NCBI GenBank assembly: GCA_015178975.1
Contig: WHVD01000283.1
Span: 1-64,000, forward strand
DNA: 64,000 bases
From: Hysterangium stoloniferum
Taxonomy: Eukaryota; Basidiomycota; Agaricomycetes; Hysterangiales; Hysterangiaceae
Direction of reading: 5' to 3'
In this document: positions 9,788 to 20,454 of the stretch, piece after piece
Layout: each line of letters starts with the position of its first letter
Numbering within the stretch: position 1 is the stretch's first letter
Translations under genes and position numbers: made by a program
The notes under the pieces: generated by a model
Told to the model about the DNA's origin: nothing
The model's database searches: none
The model's input: the letters and a program-made list of their open reading frames with translations, nothing else

Positions 9788-9929
9788 AATCTTCTAGAAT
9801 CTTCTAAATGTCTCAGACTAAAATGTATATAAGGAGCTCAGCTCCAGCCTTGAATATCATATCATATATTATCATCTCATCAACCCACCACATCTGTGTC
9901 ACTGCAGCAAGCAGCCTACTCCACCCCAA

Positions 9930-10165
9930 TCTGGGCAGTTGGACATCTAATTCCACCTCTATCAGAGCTGTTGGAAACCCTTGCCACCTCTATCAGAGTT
10001 GTTGGCCCAATCAGATCCCTTGTCACCTCAATCTGAGCTGTTGACTGATCTGTTGTTCCCTCTGTCACCTCAATCTGAGTTGTTGACTTTTGTTCCCTTT
10101 TGCCACCTCTTAGTTGAGTAGCTGGCTATCCTTTATTACATATCCACCTCTAGTTGAGTTGTTAA
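9930..10165 (+). repeat. Imperfect repeat array CACCTC...GAGTTGTTG
   Basis: About seven degenerate copies of a block reading CACCTCAATCTGAGTTGTTG occur at spacings of about 30-45 bases. It lies just downstream of the TATA-like box and a leader-like sequence, so it could be transcribed. No frame is conserved across the units. Confidence 0.5.
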
Positions 10166-10738
10166 TTACCATTTAAAGTAATAAATATTTTAGGTTATAT
10201 TGAGATTAGAAATACATATATTCTAATTTCTACCTGGTTTTTGGCATAAATAAATACTGAGAATATTCTTGCAGAATCCTTAAGACTACATTAAGATCCC
10301 AATAAGTTAGTATCACAGTAGACCCTGTAGGTTAATGTAAATAAAGCATATATTAGCCAAATAAGTGTTTTATTCTATATCTAATCTTTTGACCTGTTTA
10401 AAAATATTTTTACTGTTTGATAAATAGTATAAAATATATATAAACTAGGTAGAATTGAAGTTAAATCTAGCTTCGGAATCAGTTAATTGTTATTCATATT
10501 TTAGTAATTGTTTTCACAGAAAAAGAACAAGCTTGCACAAGCAGCTCTCAAAACCTTCTTTGCAAAGTAGGGTGCATATATTCAAGTAAACTCTTGACTT
10601 CAGGGGTTCTAAGTCTATTTAGGCTGCCACTGATTAATATCTAATACTTAAATTATTTTACCTTGCAGTGAATTGAGTATTTGCACATTTTGATAGAGCA
10701 CTGGACTCCTTTTTCAGAAGATAGTATTAAAATAAGGC

Positions 10739-10993
10739 TAGTACATCACAGGATGATGGGTTTTCCAAGTGGGGTCCGGTGACTGACACGTGGGACAAGG
10801 TTGGACATAGACAGGGATGGAGTCTGGCAGGTATGTATTCCAGTGACTGATACACAATGTAACGAAGTCGAATGTGGACAAGTCGGACATATGGAGTCTG
10901 GCGGGTATTCCGGTAAACTGACAATCGGTGTGTATAGGGTGTGGGTGCGTATAAGTTAGTGCCCAGAGTCCGGCGGGAATTCCAGTTGTAACA
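10739..10993 (-). repeat. LTR-E fragment (end part)
   Basis: The words GGTTTTCCAAGTGGGGTCC, GGCGGGTATTCCGG and CCAGTTGTAACA match the part of LTR-E that starts the family in its own orientation. It overlaps in content with 8632-9305, so it is a separate partial copy and not the rest of that one. A family-A solo LTR follows after six bases. Confidence 0.65.
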
Positions 10994-10999
10994 ATGACA

Positions 11000-11650
11000 T
11001 GTTAAGAACTGAAAACTGACTAATGTCAGTGGCCGACAGGGACCGATCGGAAGGACTTGGCTTCAGCTTATGTGCTGCACCCTCGCAAATATCTGTGGGT
11101 GTCCTTAGATTTCGGATGGGCAAAGACTAATCCTAAAGAGTTCCTTTCGGTGAGATACTGATCGGGACCGAAGGACAAGTCGAGCGTCGGGCCAAGGGCT
11201 CAGGGCCAGAAGTGGGCGAGCGCATGTGAAGGTGGATGGGGGGATTCTTAGTATGAGACTGTTACAGACGTATGAGGGTATTCTGAGTCGATATTCTGAT
11301 TGCCTAGTAACTACAACTACAGCGGGTTCATATACAAGTAACAGGTGTCTAGAAAATACTAACGGGGAGAAGGGCGGAAAATGGTATTAACAATAAGCTT
11401 GACTAGGAACGGGAAGTTTATGATTAGTTCAGAGGCCGATGATAACCGAGAGTGGAATTACGATAAAAGGAAATAGTTCAAGGACTACAAATATAGATAG
11501 ACATAGGTGAAACATAGGATTGAATGTATCAACATAATAAAATAAAAGGGACATATCAAAAGGTTAACCAGACAATACGAGTTATTTTGACATGGGCGTA
11601 AATGGAGTTTGATCATTGCAAAAACATACATCAGCTTTGGGGCTGTAACA
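11000..11650 (-). repeat. Solo LTR, gypsy family A, with target duplication
   Basis: It runs from TGTTAAGAACTG to GGGGCTGTAACA and is flanked by TGACA on both sides (10995-10999 and 11651-11655), a perfect 5-bp target duplication. No internal sequence of the element remains, which is what LTR-LTR recombination leaves. It matches the LTR at 58892-59612 but appears poorer in CpG. The shared 32-bp module lies at 11053-11084. Confidence 0.85.
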
Positions 11651-11655
11651 TGACA

Positions 11656-14166
11656 CTTGGAAATCAGTCGTCAAAATCTATCAGACAAAAAATCATTGGA
11701 CAACAAGAATGCCAACAAGTCTGGTAATCAAAACACCAACAATACTGGCAACTCAAACTCCAATAAGAAGTCCAACAATAAGGGTTCCAATGACAAAAAG
11801 GGCAAAGGCAAACAGTCGAGTAAGTCTCAAGACAAGGACAAACCTGACCTTACTGGCAAACTTGGCTCTGATGGCAAGCTCCTACCACAAGAAAAGCAAT
11901 GCTGAATGGACAACAACCTTTGTTTGTTGTGTGCAGATCCCAGACACTGAGTCGCTGCATGCCCAAAGGCCACAAAAGCCTGATCAGCCAACACGGCTAC
12001 AACTTCACAACCGGCTAAGCCAGCTGCCAAGTCAAAAAAAGATTAAGCAACTCTCTGGATTTCATGCAGTTGGAAGTTATTCATTGTTTATAAATTTCAC
12101 TTTGGAACCCTTCGGAAGTCTCAATTTTTGAGCTCTTGTAGATTCAGGTTCAACTCATTGTTTCATAGATATAAGTTTTTCCCAAAAACATCAGTTAAAA
12201 ACCTATGCAATAGATCTGATTCCACTCCGACCTTTCGATGGTACCTCAAACTCTGTAATCTCACAAGCCTGTGAACTCTGACTTTGGTTCCCATTTGGAA
12301 CCTTTCAGACAGTTATGTTTTTTGTAACACAGTTGGACTCGAGCTGCTCTGTGGTTCTAGGACATAATTGGCTCACCCACTACAATCTGTTGATTGATTG
12401 GGTATTGGGCAGTATCCATTTCCGAACCCCATCAGCACCCAATATGACTGGTCCATCTCTGCCTGTTTCGGCAAATATGGCCTCTATGGCACCTCCAGCC
12501 CCCATGGCAAATCTGAGCTCTCCAACTTCCATCTCTCTAATAAATGCCATAGCTTTTATGAGAGCCATCAAATTGGAAGGCTCCCGAGCATTTACAGTCA
12601 ATCTTAAAGTTGACAAAGCCACCAGTCATTTCACAACCCTGGTGGCTGAACCTGTTGCAGATTTGGAAGGTGTTCCAGAAAGGAGGATGGTCACACTTTA
12701 TTGAATATACAAAATTTTACTGAATAATCCTTATATTTTCCAAGTGAGACTATTCCTTCTGGCCATGACAACTTATTCTATGAGTTTATATTTAATTACC
12801 TGAAATTTCATCTTTAAAATATGTATGCCCTTTTAAAATACACGCAAATGACATAGTTACACAAAATTATTTGGATTAACCTATGTAGATTATTTGGGTT
12901 ATGACTTAATCTTTGGGTTAAACAAGATTATCTGGGCTGTCACCTAATCTTTGGGTTATGATGTATTCTCTTGCATACAAGCAAACTTTCAAATATGTTT
13001 CATATAATTTAAATTTAGTTGGTTTAGAGAGATAACTAGAACTATCTGGGGTATCAATCCCTATGTACAATTTATTCCAAAAGAATAATCTACAGATGAT
13101 TGTTTAACTAAATTTTGTCAGATATACATAGGATAAATATTAATATTTTTGCATTCTTCAGAGTGATATGTAATCAACTGAATTTGATTAAATATTAATT
13201 TTACAACAAACAATATAAATATATATACTTTAGTGGATAAATAATTTTTAAAGTTTTGGGTTATCCTCCAAAAATACCACAAATTTGCAGACATCTTCAG
13301 TAAACAAAAAGCTGATCGACTTGCCTCTCTCACAGGCCCTACGATTTGAAAATTGATATTGAAGAAGGTTCACATCTGCCCTTAGGCCCAGTTTATCCTC
13401 TCTTGCAGCCTGAAATATTAGCCATCCGAGATTTCTTGGATGAATACTTGGCTATAGGATTTATCTGACCCTCAAAATCTCCTTATGGAGCCCCTGTTCT
13501 ATTCATTTGGAAAAAAGACGGTTCCCTATGCCTTTGTGTTGACTTTCGAGGACTCAATGTGATCATTCAGAAAGATAAGTACCCATTACCACTAATCTCT
13601 GATTTACTTGATGCCCCTCGGAAGGACTGAATCTATATGAAGATAGATCTTAAACACGCCTATCATTTGGTTCAGATTGCTGAAGGTAACAAGTGGAAAA
13701 CAGCTTTTCGCACTTGCTATGGCTCTTTCGAATGGTTAGTGATGCCTTTCAGTCTCACCAACACTCCATTGGTCTTTCAATGTTTTGTCAATGATGTCTT
13801 TTCTGACCTCCTCAACATCTATGTCATTGTGTACTTAGATGACATCCTCATATTTTTTGAAGATCCCACACTTCACAATGAACATGTCTGTAAAATTCTC
13901 CGAAGGCACCAAAAACATGGTCTTTTTGTAAATGGTAAAAAATGTTCCTTTGATGTCAACACAGTTGAATATTTAGGTTTCATGATGGGACCTGACGGTC
14001 TCCACATGGATGACTCTAAAATTCAAGTCATTCAAGATTGGCTGGAACCCCAAAAAGTTAAGGACATTCAGTCCTTTTTAGCCTTTGCCAATTTTTATCG
14101 TCATTTCATTCACAACTACTCAAAAATTACCGTTCCACTTACTCGTCTTACTCATAAAGACACTGT
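11656..14166 (+). mobile_element. Gypsy family A fragment (gag end to reverse transcriptase)
   Basis: On the plus strand it keeps the Asn/Lys-rich end of Gag (about 11656-11905), protease (GLSC-type core with VVLGHNWL near 12350) and reverse transcriptase with FRT.YGSFEWLVMPF and VYLDDILIF near 13700-13860. It is an old copy with many breaks and is interrupted by an AT-rich insert at 12682-13269. The same family is much better kept at 54.9-59.6 kb. Relative to that copy most differences seen by eye are C-to-T or G-to-A. Confidence 0.8.
12682..13269. mobile_element. AT-rich insert with short inverted ends
   Basis: This 588-bp insert interrupts the gypsy fragment just before CAAATTTGCAGAC. It begins GGAGGAT and ends ATCCTCC, a 7-bp inverted repeat, and both flanks carry AAA, a possible 3-bp target duplication. 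Inside, TTTGGGTTATGA-like words repeat (12880-12965). No transposase is encoded. It may be a MITE, but so short an inverted repeat could arise by chance. Confidence 0.4.
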
Positions 14167-14189
14167 GGAATTTCTCTGAGAATTGAAAA

Positions 14190-14566
14190 GTGTGTTTACC
14201 TCTGATGAGAGACTGTCGATTATAGCGTTTTTCCTTGAACGCCCCTTCAAAGGCATCCTCAATAGCAGCTTTGAAGGTGTTCCAGTCTGAGGGTGAATAG
14301 CCGTCAAAAGTCTTGAAGACGTCACGCTGTAGTCTAGAGAGATAGCGAAACAAGAAAGGGACTCTGTCGCAAATGGTTAGTTGTGCATCATCAGCACAAT
14401 TCTCAAACTGCTTCAGAAACTCCACAATATCATCCTCATTCCCATTGAAAGTTTTTGGAGCACAATTTGATCCTGGTGCAGGCATAGCTGCCTTTCCAGT
14501 AAGCACAGTTGCCATGTTAGATAGTGTAGGTGGTAGAAAAATTGGGGGAGGAGGCTGCACAGGCAA
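14190..14566 (-). mobile_element. Gag fragment of another LTR retrotransposon
   Basis: The minus strand encodes a retrotransposon Gag-like segment with APKTFNGNEDDIVEFLKQFE, VPFLFRYLSRLQRDVFKTF and SDWNTFKAAIEDAFEG. It differs from Gag of family A and of the element at 23-28 kb. It lies directly against the family A fragment and no LTR is seen for it. It is a partial, broken copy. Confidence 0.65.
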
Positions 14567-15077
14567 TATGGGGATTTGGGGTGATGGATGTTGAGGAATG
14601 GAAGCTGTGATGCATGTACAAGGGTGGAGAGTGTGAGGTGGCAGGGTGGGCTTTTTGGGTGGAATTGCTTATAGATCAAAGGAAGACTTCTGGAAAAAGG
14701 GGAGATGTGACAAATACACCAAGGGAGGACAGATGATGACATGTGATTTTGTGCTGAAATGGGGGTGTCAGACATTTGAAGGGGTCTTGAAGAGTGGTTG
14801 ACGTGATGGCAGGGGTGACAGGTGTGTTGAGGAAAGTACAGATGTGACGGATGTGAGAATGTGCCAAAATGGGACAGACATGAGGATGCATTGAAGTGGA
14901 GAGATGGGTGTTGAAAGGGATGTCAAAGGGTGGCAGATGGGACTGACATGATGATGCACTGATATGGAGGCAGACAATGACAGAGATAAGACGATGTGTG
15001 GCTGAGAAGACTGATGCAATGCTGGCACCGATATGGAGTGAGAAAAAGACTCTTAATCTTAGGTGCAAGGTTCAATA
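14567..15077. other. G-rich degenerate repeats, no gene
   Basis: Words such as GATGTGACA, GGTGTTGA and GACATGAGGATGCA repeat in degenerate form between about 14690 and 14990. The frames on the minus strand are Ser/His-rich by composition and match no family known to me. The Tc1 copy at 15080 follows. Confidence 0.4.
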
Positions 15078-15079
15078 TA

Positions 15080-16681
15080 CAGTGGCTCAAAAAATTGTTC
15101 CAATGTTTTGTTGTTTTGGAAAGATTGATTCACAATACAAATACCAGAGATCAGACAATTCTCAAGAAATTACCCAATGTAGTATAGCATCTTAGCTTGA
15201 ACTTGACACTTGGCTTATGAAATTTGAATCCAGATTGGTGGAATAATAAATAAAACAAAATAATCACTCATCAGAACAATTTTTTGACCCTCTATTATTT
15301 TGACAGAAAAGCTACTATTTCAGTAAAATATAAGTCTAAACCACTTGTGAGAATATTAAATATATCATGTGACTTTGTGTACATCTGTTTGACGTGTTGA
15401 CAGTTGGTTCAACCACTCCTGAGTCTTTACCACCTCCATGAAAGCTATTTCTGCTACTCAGCACTTTACTATTATCTTTATTCTTCAAGAGGGGTATTCC
15501 TACACTCAAATCCAGACTAAAACTGATTTAGGAAGGGGTACAATCAGCAGGATCAAGGCTGAAGTGCTTGCAGATAAAGTAAACAACCTAGCTGGCCATC
15601 CTGCTGAGCTTACTACTTATAATAAACAGTCAATTGTCCATTAAATTAGCTCTGGAAATCTTGACAATGCTGTTCAAGCTACCCAATTCATTAATTCTCT
15701 CAACTCCAACTCTGTCACTTCCCAAACTGTCAGGAATGTACTCAAGAAAAATGGTCTTTACTCTGCAATAAAGAAGAAAGTATCCATGTTGAAGAAGACT
15801 CCATCATCAGAAATGACTTGAGTTTGCTCAGTACCATGAAAGCTGGACTGTGGAGGACTTCAAAATGCTGTTGTAGACAGATGAGACTAAGATTAACTGA
15901 ATTGGATCTGATGGAAAGGTATATGGTTGGAAAGAATGGGGGGAACCAATATCTAACTGAACAACAACACCAACTGTCAAATATGGAGGAGGAAATAATC
16001 TCATGGTATGGGGTGAAATGGGGTGAAATGGTGTGGGAAGGTTTGTGGAGGTTCAGGGAATAATGGATGCTGGTCAGTATGTGGAGATTTTGGAGGATGG
16101 AGTGGTAGAAAGCTTTGGAATGCTAAAAATGGAGGGGGGAAAACATTGCTTTCAACAGGACAATGATCCAAAACATATGTACTTCTAGGAAGGCGAAACA
16201 GTGGCTTTAAGACAATGTCATTCAAGTACTATCCTGGCCTGTCTAGTCTCCTGATCTAAATCCCATTGAATACCTTTGAGAACACCTCAAGCATCACCTG
16301 CAACAATGTAGCTTTTATGGTGGTAGGAAAGGCTAAGGAGTGATTGAACCAACTGTCAACATGTCAAACAGATGTAAACAAAGTCACATGACATGTTTAT
16401 TATTCCTACATACAAGTGGTTTAGACTTCTGTTTTTACTGAAATAGTAGCTCTTCTGTCAAAATAATAGAGGGTCAAAAAATTGTTCTGATGAGTGATTA
16501 TTTTTATTTATTTATTATTCCACCAATTTGGATTAAAATTTCATACGCCAAGAGTCAAGTTCAAGCTAAGATGCTATACTACATTGGGTAATTTCTTGAG
16601 AATTGTCTGATCTCTGGTATTTGTATTGTGAATCAATCTTTCCAAAGCAACAAAACATTGGAACAGTTTTTTGAGCCACTG
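15080..16681 (+). mobile_element. Tc1/mariner transposon copy 1, long inverted repeats
   Basis: The element starts CAGTGGCTCAAAAAATTG and ends with its inverse at 16681, flanked by TA on both sides (15078-15079 and 16682-16683). The inverted repeats are about 340 bp (15080-15420 and 16337-16681). Each arm has an outer site (GCTCAAAAAATTGTTC) and, about 190-200 bases inward, the same word inverted (GAACAATTTTTTGACC), reminiscent of IR/DR-type Tc1 elements whose transposase binds two sites per arm. The transposase inside is broken. Confidence 0.9.
15438..16320 (+). pseudogene. Tc1-like transposase remnant, copy 1
   Basis: The N-terminal paired-like helix-turn-helix is readable: ATQHFTIIFILQEGYSYTQIQ then RGTISRIK, from Met at 15438. 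After an in-frame stop near 15642 the second helix-turn-helix (QTVRNVLKKNGL) continues. Downstream the DDE domain is present in shifted frames: ETKIN-like and QQDNDPKH-like words near 15885-15900 and 16158-16172, and PDLNPIEYL near 16254. The last part of the gene appears deleted before the right inverted repeat. Many stops and frameshifts make it inactive. Confidence 0.75.
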
Positions 16682-16683
16682 TA

Positions 16684-16930
16684 CTGTAAAGTGGGTGTCA
16701 AGTTCTGGAACACAAAGGATAAGTTCCAAGGAAGTCCTGCAGAGGTTTCCAGTAATTTATTCTGAACACACTTTCTTCCAGGAAATGCCCCATGGAGTCC
16801 CCAGGTAATAAGTCTGGGGAGTTTCCAAAGATATTAGTACAAGGCAGTGTATGAGAATAATTACCAGAAGTTACTGCTGAGATGGACTTGGCTTCAGCTT
16901 ATGTGCTGTGCCCTCGTACACTCATTTGGG
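16684..16930. repeat. LTR-like debris with one shared module
   Basis: The region up to the solo LTR-E resembles the tip of a further LTR: repeated GTTCCAAGGAAGTCC/GGAGTCCCCAGG words, then the shared 32-bp module at 16884-16915 followed by CACTCATTTGGGTGTCC. The matching sequence resumes at 17703 after the solo LTR, so the solo LTR split an older repeat. Confidence 0.45.
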
Positions 16931-16935
16931 TGTCC

Positions 16936-17697
16936 TGTTAAGAGTCATGCATGGAGCTTATTGGAGGGTTTCCGGAGAAACCCACGGGAAAGCCGGTAGG
17001 ACTTGGCTTCAGCTTATAGGCTGTGCCCTCAGTTTGTGGGTCAAGAGGTTGGAGGGTCGAGATAAATAAGTCGGAGGTTGAGTGATAGATGGGTTGGAGC
17101 CCGTGGGCTCCAATGAGTAAGAGTGGTGGGTTTTAAAGAGGAGAATAGAGGGGAAAATATACTAAGATTACTGGGGAGAATCTAAGCTGATTTTCTGACT
17201 GGATTGTATGTACAACATCTGCCAGACTCTATAGACTGTGGAATGAATAACATACCAAATCCAGTAATAATGAAAACTAAACTAGCAAACATAAAATGAG
17301 ATAAATAAACACCAAACTTGGTGTTAGGAATGGGATGGAACGGAGCAGAGTCTGAATCATGACAGGTCATAAAACCATAACAGGAACTGGGTGAGAGCAG
17401 AGTCCAAATCGTGACAGGTTATTTGACCATAATGGGAATGGGGCTCAGTTAGAGAGCTGTCAGGTTTTCCAAGTGGGGTCCAGTGACTGGTGCATGGGAC
17501 AGGGTTGGAGATAGACAGGGGCAGAGTCCAGCGGGTATTCCGGTGACTGATACATGAAGTAATGAAGGTTGAGCATGGACAGGTCTGACATACGGAGTCT
17601 GGCAGGTTTTCTGGTAAACTGATAATTGGTGCATGTAGGGTGTGGGTGCATATAAGTAGTTAGTGCCTGGAGTCTGGTGGGATTTCCAGTTGTAACA
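16936..17697 (-). repeat. Solo LTR-E with target duplication
   Basis: It runs from TGTTAAGAGTCATGC to CCAGTTGTAACA, 762 bp, and is flanked by TGTCC on both sides (16931-16935 and 17698-17702). It contains the shared 32-bp module (16999-17030), the GACAGGTCAT words and the CCAAACTTGG palindrome remnant near 17310. No coding part of its element remains. Confidence 0.85.
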
Positions 17698-17702
17698 TGT
17701 CC

Positions 17703-18635
17703 ATATTTTGAGCTGACAGAATGCATACAGGAAGATGTAGATTCCGGAGTTCCCATGGGAGTTCCAGGAATTGAGTGTGCAGACAGACAAGACAAGAGGA
17801 GTCAAGACTGGATCAGGATGTATTCAGGGTGTAACTAGTTCAAGGGTGTAACTTGTTTGAGGGTGCAACTTGTTTGAGGGTGTAACTTGTTTGAGGGTGT
17901 AACTTGTTTGAGGGTGTAACTTGTTTGAGGGTGTAACTTGTTTGAGATTCAAACTGGATTCTAAGTACATGAATATAGGAGACTTATATAGTCTGTGAAA
18001 TGTAATAATACCAAATCTGGTATTAATGAGGGGCAGAACTATTAAACATAAAATGAAACAAGTAAATACCAAACTAGGTATTAGGGGAGTGGGGTCCAAA
18101 ACATGACAGGTCATTAGACCATAATGGGAGTGGGGTCCTATGCTCTGTTAGAGAGGTTCTGGGAGTCCAGTCAGAGTCTGGTGACAGGCACAGAGAGTTG
18201 GGTATAAACAGGTTGATTTGCAGGTCTGGCAGAGTCCAAGGACTGGTGCATGAGACACAGATAAATCATGACAGGTCATGGGACTATAACGGGAACAGGG
18301 TTCTATGCTCTGTTAGAGGGGTTCCAGGAGTCTGGTTGGAGTCCGGTGACTGGTCCATGAGATACAGAGTGTTGGGCATATATAGGGTGGAGTCCGGATT
18401 CTGGTGGGTTTTCTGGGTCATAACAGAAGGTGCCTAGTCAGGGGGCAGACTGACAGAATGGGATGTGAGTCAAAGGGTACTTGAGGGATGAGGGTCAGGT
18501 TCCAGTGGATTCCGGATCTTGATAGTGGTCTGGAAGATGGTTAAGAACCTAATATAATATCTGAAGGATACTCCATAGAGTTTCCGGGAACAGGTCTTGA
18601 CAGTGGGGCTCCACTATATAAGGTACTTTGTACTG
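17703..18635. repeat. LTR-like repeat region
   Basis: No gene is seen. It contains a 17-bp minisatellite (17826-17950), then two diverged tandem copies of a block of about 150 bp (about 18108-18230 and 18268-18390) that share GACAGGTCAT, CTATGCTCTGTTAGAG and GAGTCTGGT words with LTR-E. It is probably an old relative of that LTR, later cut by the Tc1 copy at 18638. Confidence 0.45.
17826..17950 (+). repeat. 17-bp minisatellite, about 7 units
   Basis: The unit GGTGTAACTTGTTTGAG is repeated about seven times with few changes at the left end. The central units look identical by eye, which points to recent unit turnover. It is not a CRISPR array because there are no spacers. Confidence 0.85.
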
Positions 18636-18637
18636 TA

Positions 18638-20209
18638 CAGTGGGGACAGAACTGTTCCAATGATTTTTTATATGTCCAAGAATGTTGAATAACTCAATGA
18701 GTACTTGACCAATTGACCTGAAATTTTTAATTTAGGTAGTCATATATGTTGGCTATATACCCTAAGAATTCTATGCATAAGCATTATTTGTCATCAAACT
18801 ATAAATCAAATACTAATGCAATCTCATTGGAACAGTTTTGTCCCTGTCACATGATTAGCACATAACCTTATTGATTATCCACAAATACATGCAAATAAAA
18901 TCATGTGACCTGTCCAAATTGTGTATATATACAACTTGTTCACTTCTCCAAATGATAGCATCCCAACAACCCATCAGTTTACATCATGAGAGCTCTCACT
19001 CCTGCTCAACTTGATCATGTTCTTACTCTACTTGACAAGGGCAAGTCTGCACATGAAGTAGCTGCTACCACTGGTCATTCTGTCTCTACTATATCCATAA
19101 TTCACTCTAAACATTCCCTCCATGCAAACCTTCCCCCTCTGATACCCATTACATCATCCAACAAATCACTTCCCAGAAGATTGACCATGCCACTCAGGCC
19201 TCTAAAGTCCTACAAGATATGAATGGAGTCTATCTCTGCAAGAACAATTCATAGGGAACTCAAGAAAGCTGGAATGAGGGCTGTGGTGAAGAGGAAAAGG
19301 CCTAAACTCACAAAAAGGCATAGAAGGGAGAGGCTGGACTTTGCATTGGCACACAAGAACTGGTCTCTGGAGGACTAGAAGAGGGTTGTTTGGTCAGATG
19401 AGACTAAAATCAATCATTTGGGGTCAGATGGGAGGAAGTGGGTGTGGAAAAAAGCAGGAGAAGGGCTCAGTGATAGGCTGGTTGAGGGCACAGTCAAGTT
19501 TGAAGGGAGGAATCTGATGTTGTGGGGTTGTATGTTTTGGGAAGGACCAGGATATGCCACCAAGATTGATGGGAGGATAGATGCTGACCTTTATGTTAGA
19601 ATTTTGGAGGATGAACTTCAAGAATCTCTCTAGCATTACAAGAAGAAGACTGGGGATATTGTCTTTCAGCAAGACAATGATCCCAAACACAAGAGCAAGA
19701 AGGCCACCATTGGCTTAATGGCAGTGATTTTGATGTCATGATATGGCCCCCTCAATCTGCTGATCTTAATCCAACTGAACACCTTTGGCATTACCTCAAG
19801 AAGAGGCTATAGAGTATGACGTGGAGCCTAGGAGTATTCAGGAGTTATGGGAAAGGGTCCAGACAGAATGGGACAAGATTCCTGTTTCTATTTGTCAGAA
19901 TTTGATAGAGAGTATGCCTAGAAGGATTGCAGCTGTTTTGGATGCCAAGGGGGGTTACACCAAGTACTAGATTATATGATTTGTATTGGATTATATACCA
20001 GGGACAAAACTGTTCCCATGAGATTGCATTAGTATTTGATTTATAGTTTGATGAAAAATAATGCTTAAGTCATATAATTGTTAGGGGATATAGCCAACAT
20101 ATATGCCTACCTAAATAAAAAATCTCAGGTCAATTGGCCAAGTACTCATTGAGTTATTCAACATTCCTTGATATATAAGAAATCATTGGAACAGTTTTGT
20201 CCCCCACTG
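18638..20209 (+). mobile_element. Tc1/mariner transposon copy 2, long inverted repeats
   Basis: It starts CAGTGGGGACAGAACTG and ends CAGTTTTGTCCCCCACTG, flanked by TA (18636-18637 and 20210-20211), 1572 bp in all. The inverted repeats are about 210 bp (18638-18846 and 19999-20209). Each arm begins with GGGGACAAAACTGTTCC and ends with the same word inverted, so every arm is itself flanked by inverted sites. The transposase frame is broken but long pieces are readable, and the inverted repeats are well kept, so it is younger than copy 1. Confidence 0.92.
18986..19970 (+). pseudogene. Tc1-like DDE transposase, copy 2
   Basis: The N-terminal helix-turn-helix begins at Met 18986 (LTPAQLDHVLTLLDKGKSAHE). 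A frameshift near 19190 moves the reading to ISARTIHRELKKAGMRAVVK (from about 19226). The catalytic core is recognisable: first Asp in WSDETKI (about 19397), second in QQDNDPKH (about 19671), and Glu in SADLNPTEHLW (about 19757), the order of a DD34E-type enzyme. In-frame stops lie near 19376 and 19631 and a further frameshift near 19715. The end LIESMPRRIAAVLDAKGG at 19893-19961 is typical of fungal Tc1 proteins. A TATATATAC word at 18926 could be its promoter. Confidence 0.88.
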
Positions 20210-20211
20210 TA

Positions 20212-20454
20212 AGTACAAAGTATCTTAATGGGGAAAGAAGTGTACAAAACTGGATCTATTTTTGAGAACTCAAGAGACTTTATATACATTTAAAAAAAAA
20301 AAAAAAAAACCATGAGTGGCACAATTTATAAAAATGGTATGATCTACACAAGTGGTACAATCTACATGAATGTATGATAATAAACACATGACATCACAGG
20401 TATTGATGACAAGATTGCAGTGTAGAGAGTCCCACTCCCTTACAGCATTACATT
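20212..20454. repeat. LTR-like fragment ending CTTACA
   Basis: This short stretch continues the target of Tc1 copy 2, carries an A-run of 18 at about 20292-20309 and ends GAGAGTCCCACTCCCTTACA at 20441. The last 50 bases match 6135-6203. It probably is the 3' end of a degraded LTR lying just upstream of the Helitron coding region. Confidence 0.4.

Larger units (their letters stand above)
9306..10738. other. AT-rich stretch with LTR-like promoter features
   Basis: No gene is seen. The stretch may be an unrecognised LTR or non-autonomous element: TGTGACACTATAGC near 9507 looks like an LTR start, many TTCTAGAA-type palindromes lie at 9615-9720, a TATA box-like TGTATATAAGG lies at about 9824, and an imperfect repeat array follows (9930-10165). 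The rest, 10170-10738, is AT-rich without features I can name. Confidence 0.35.

Noticed and set aside
14677-15068. Ser/His-rich frames on the minus strand
   Set aside because: Low-complexity by composition of degenerate G-rich repeats; overlapping frames are equally open.
17826-17950. Regular short repeats considered as a CRISPR array
   Set aside because: Units are directly adjacent without spacers and sit in LTR-like sequence of a eukaryote.
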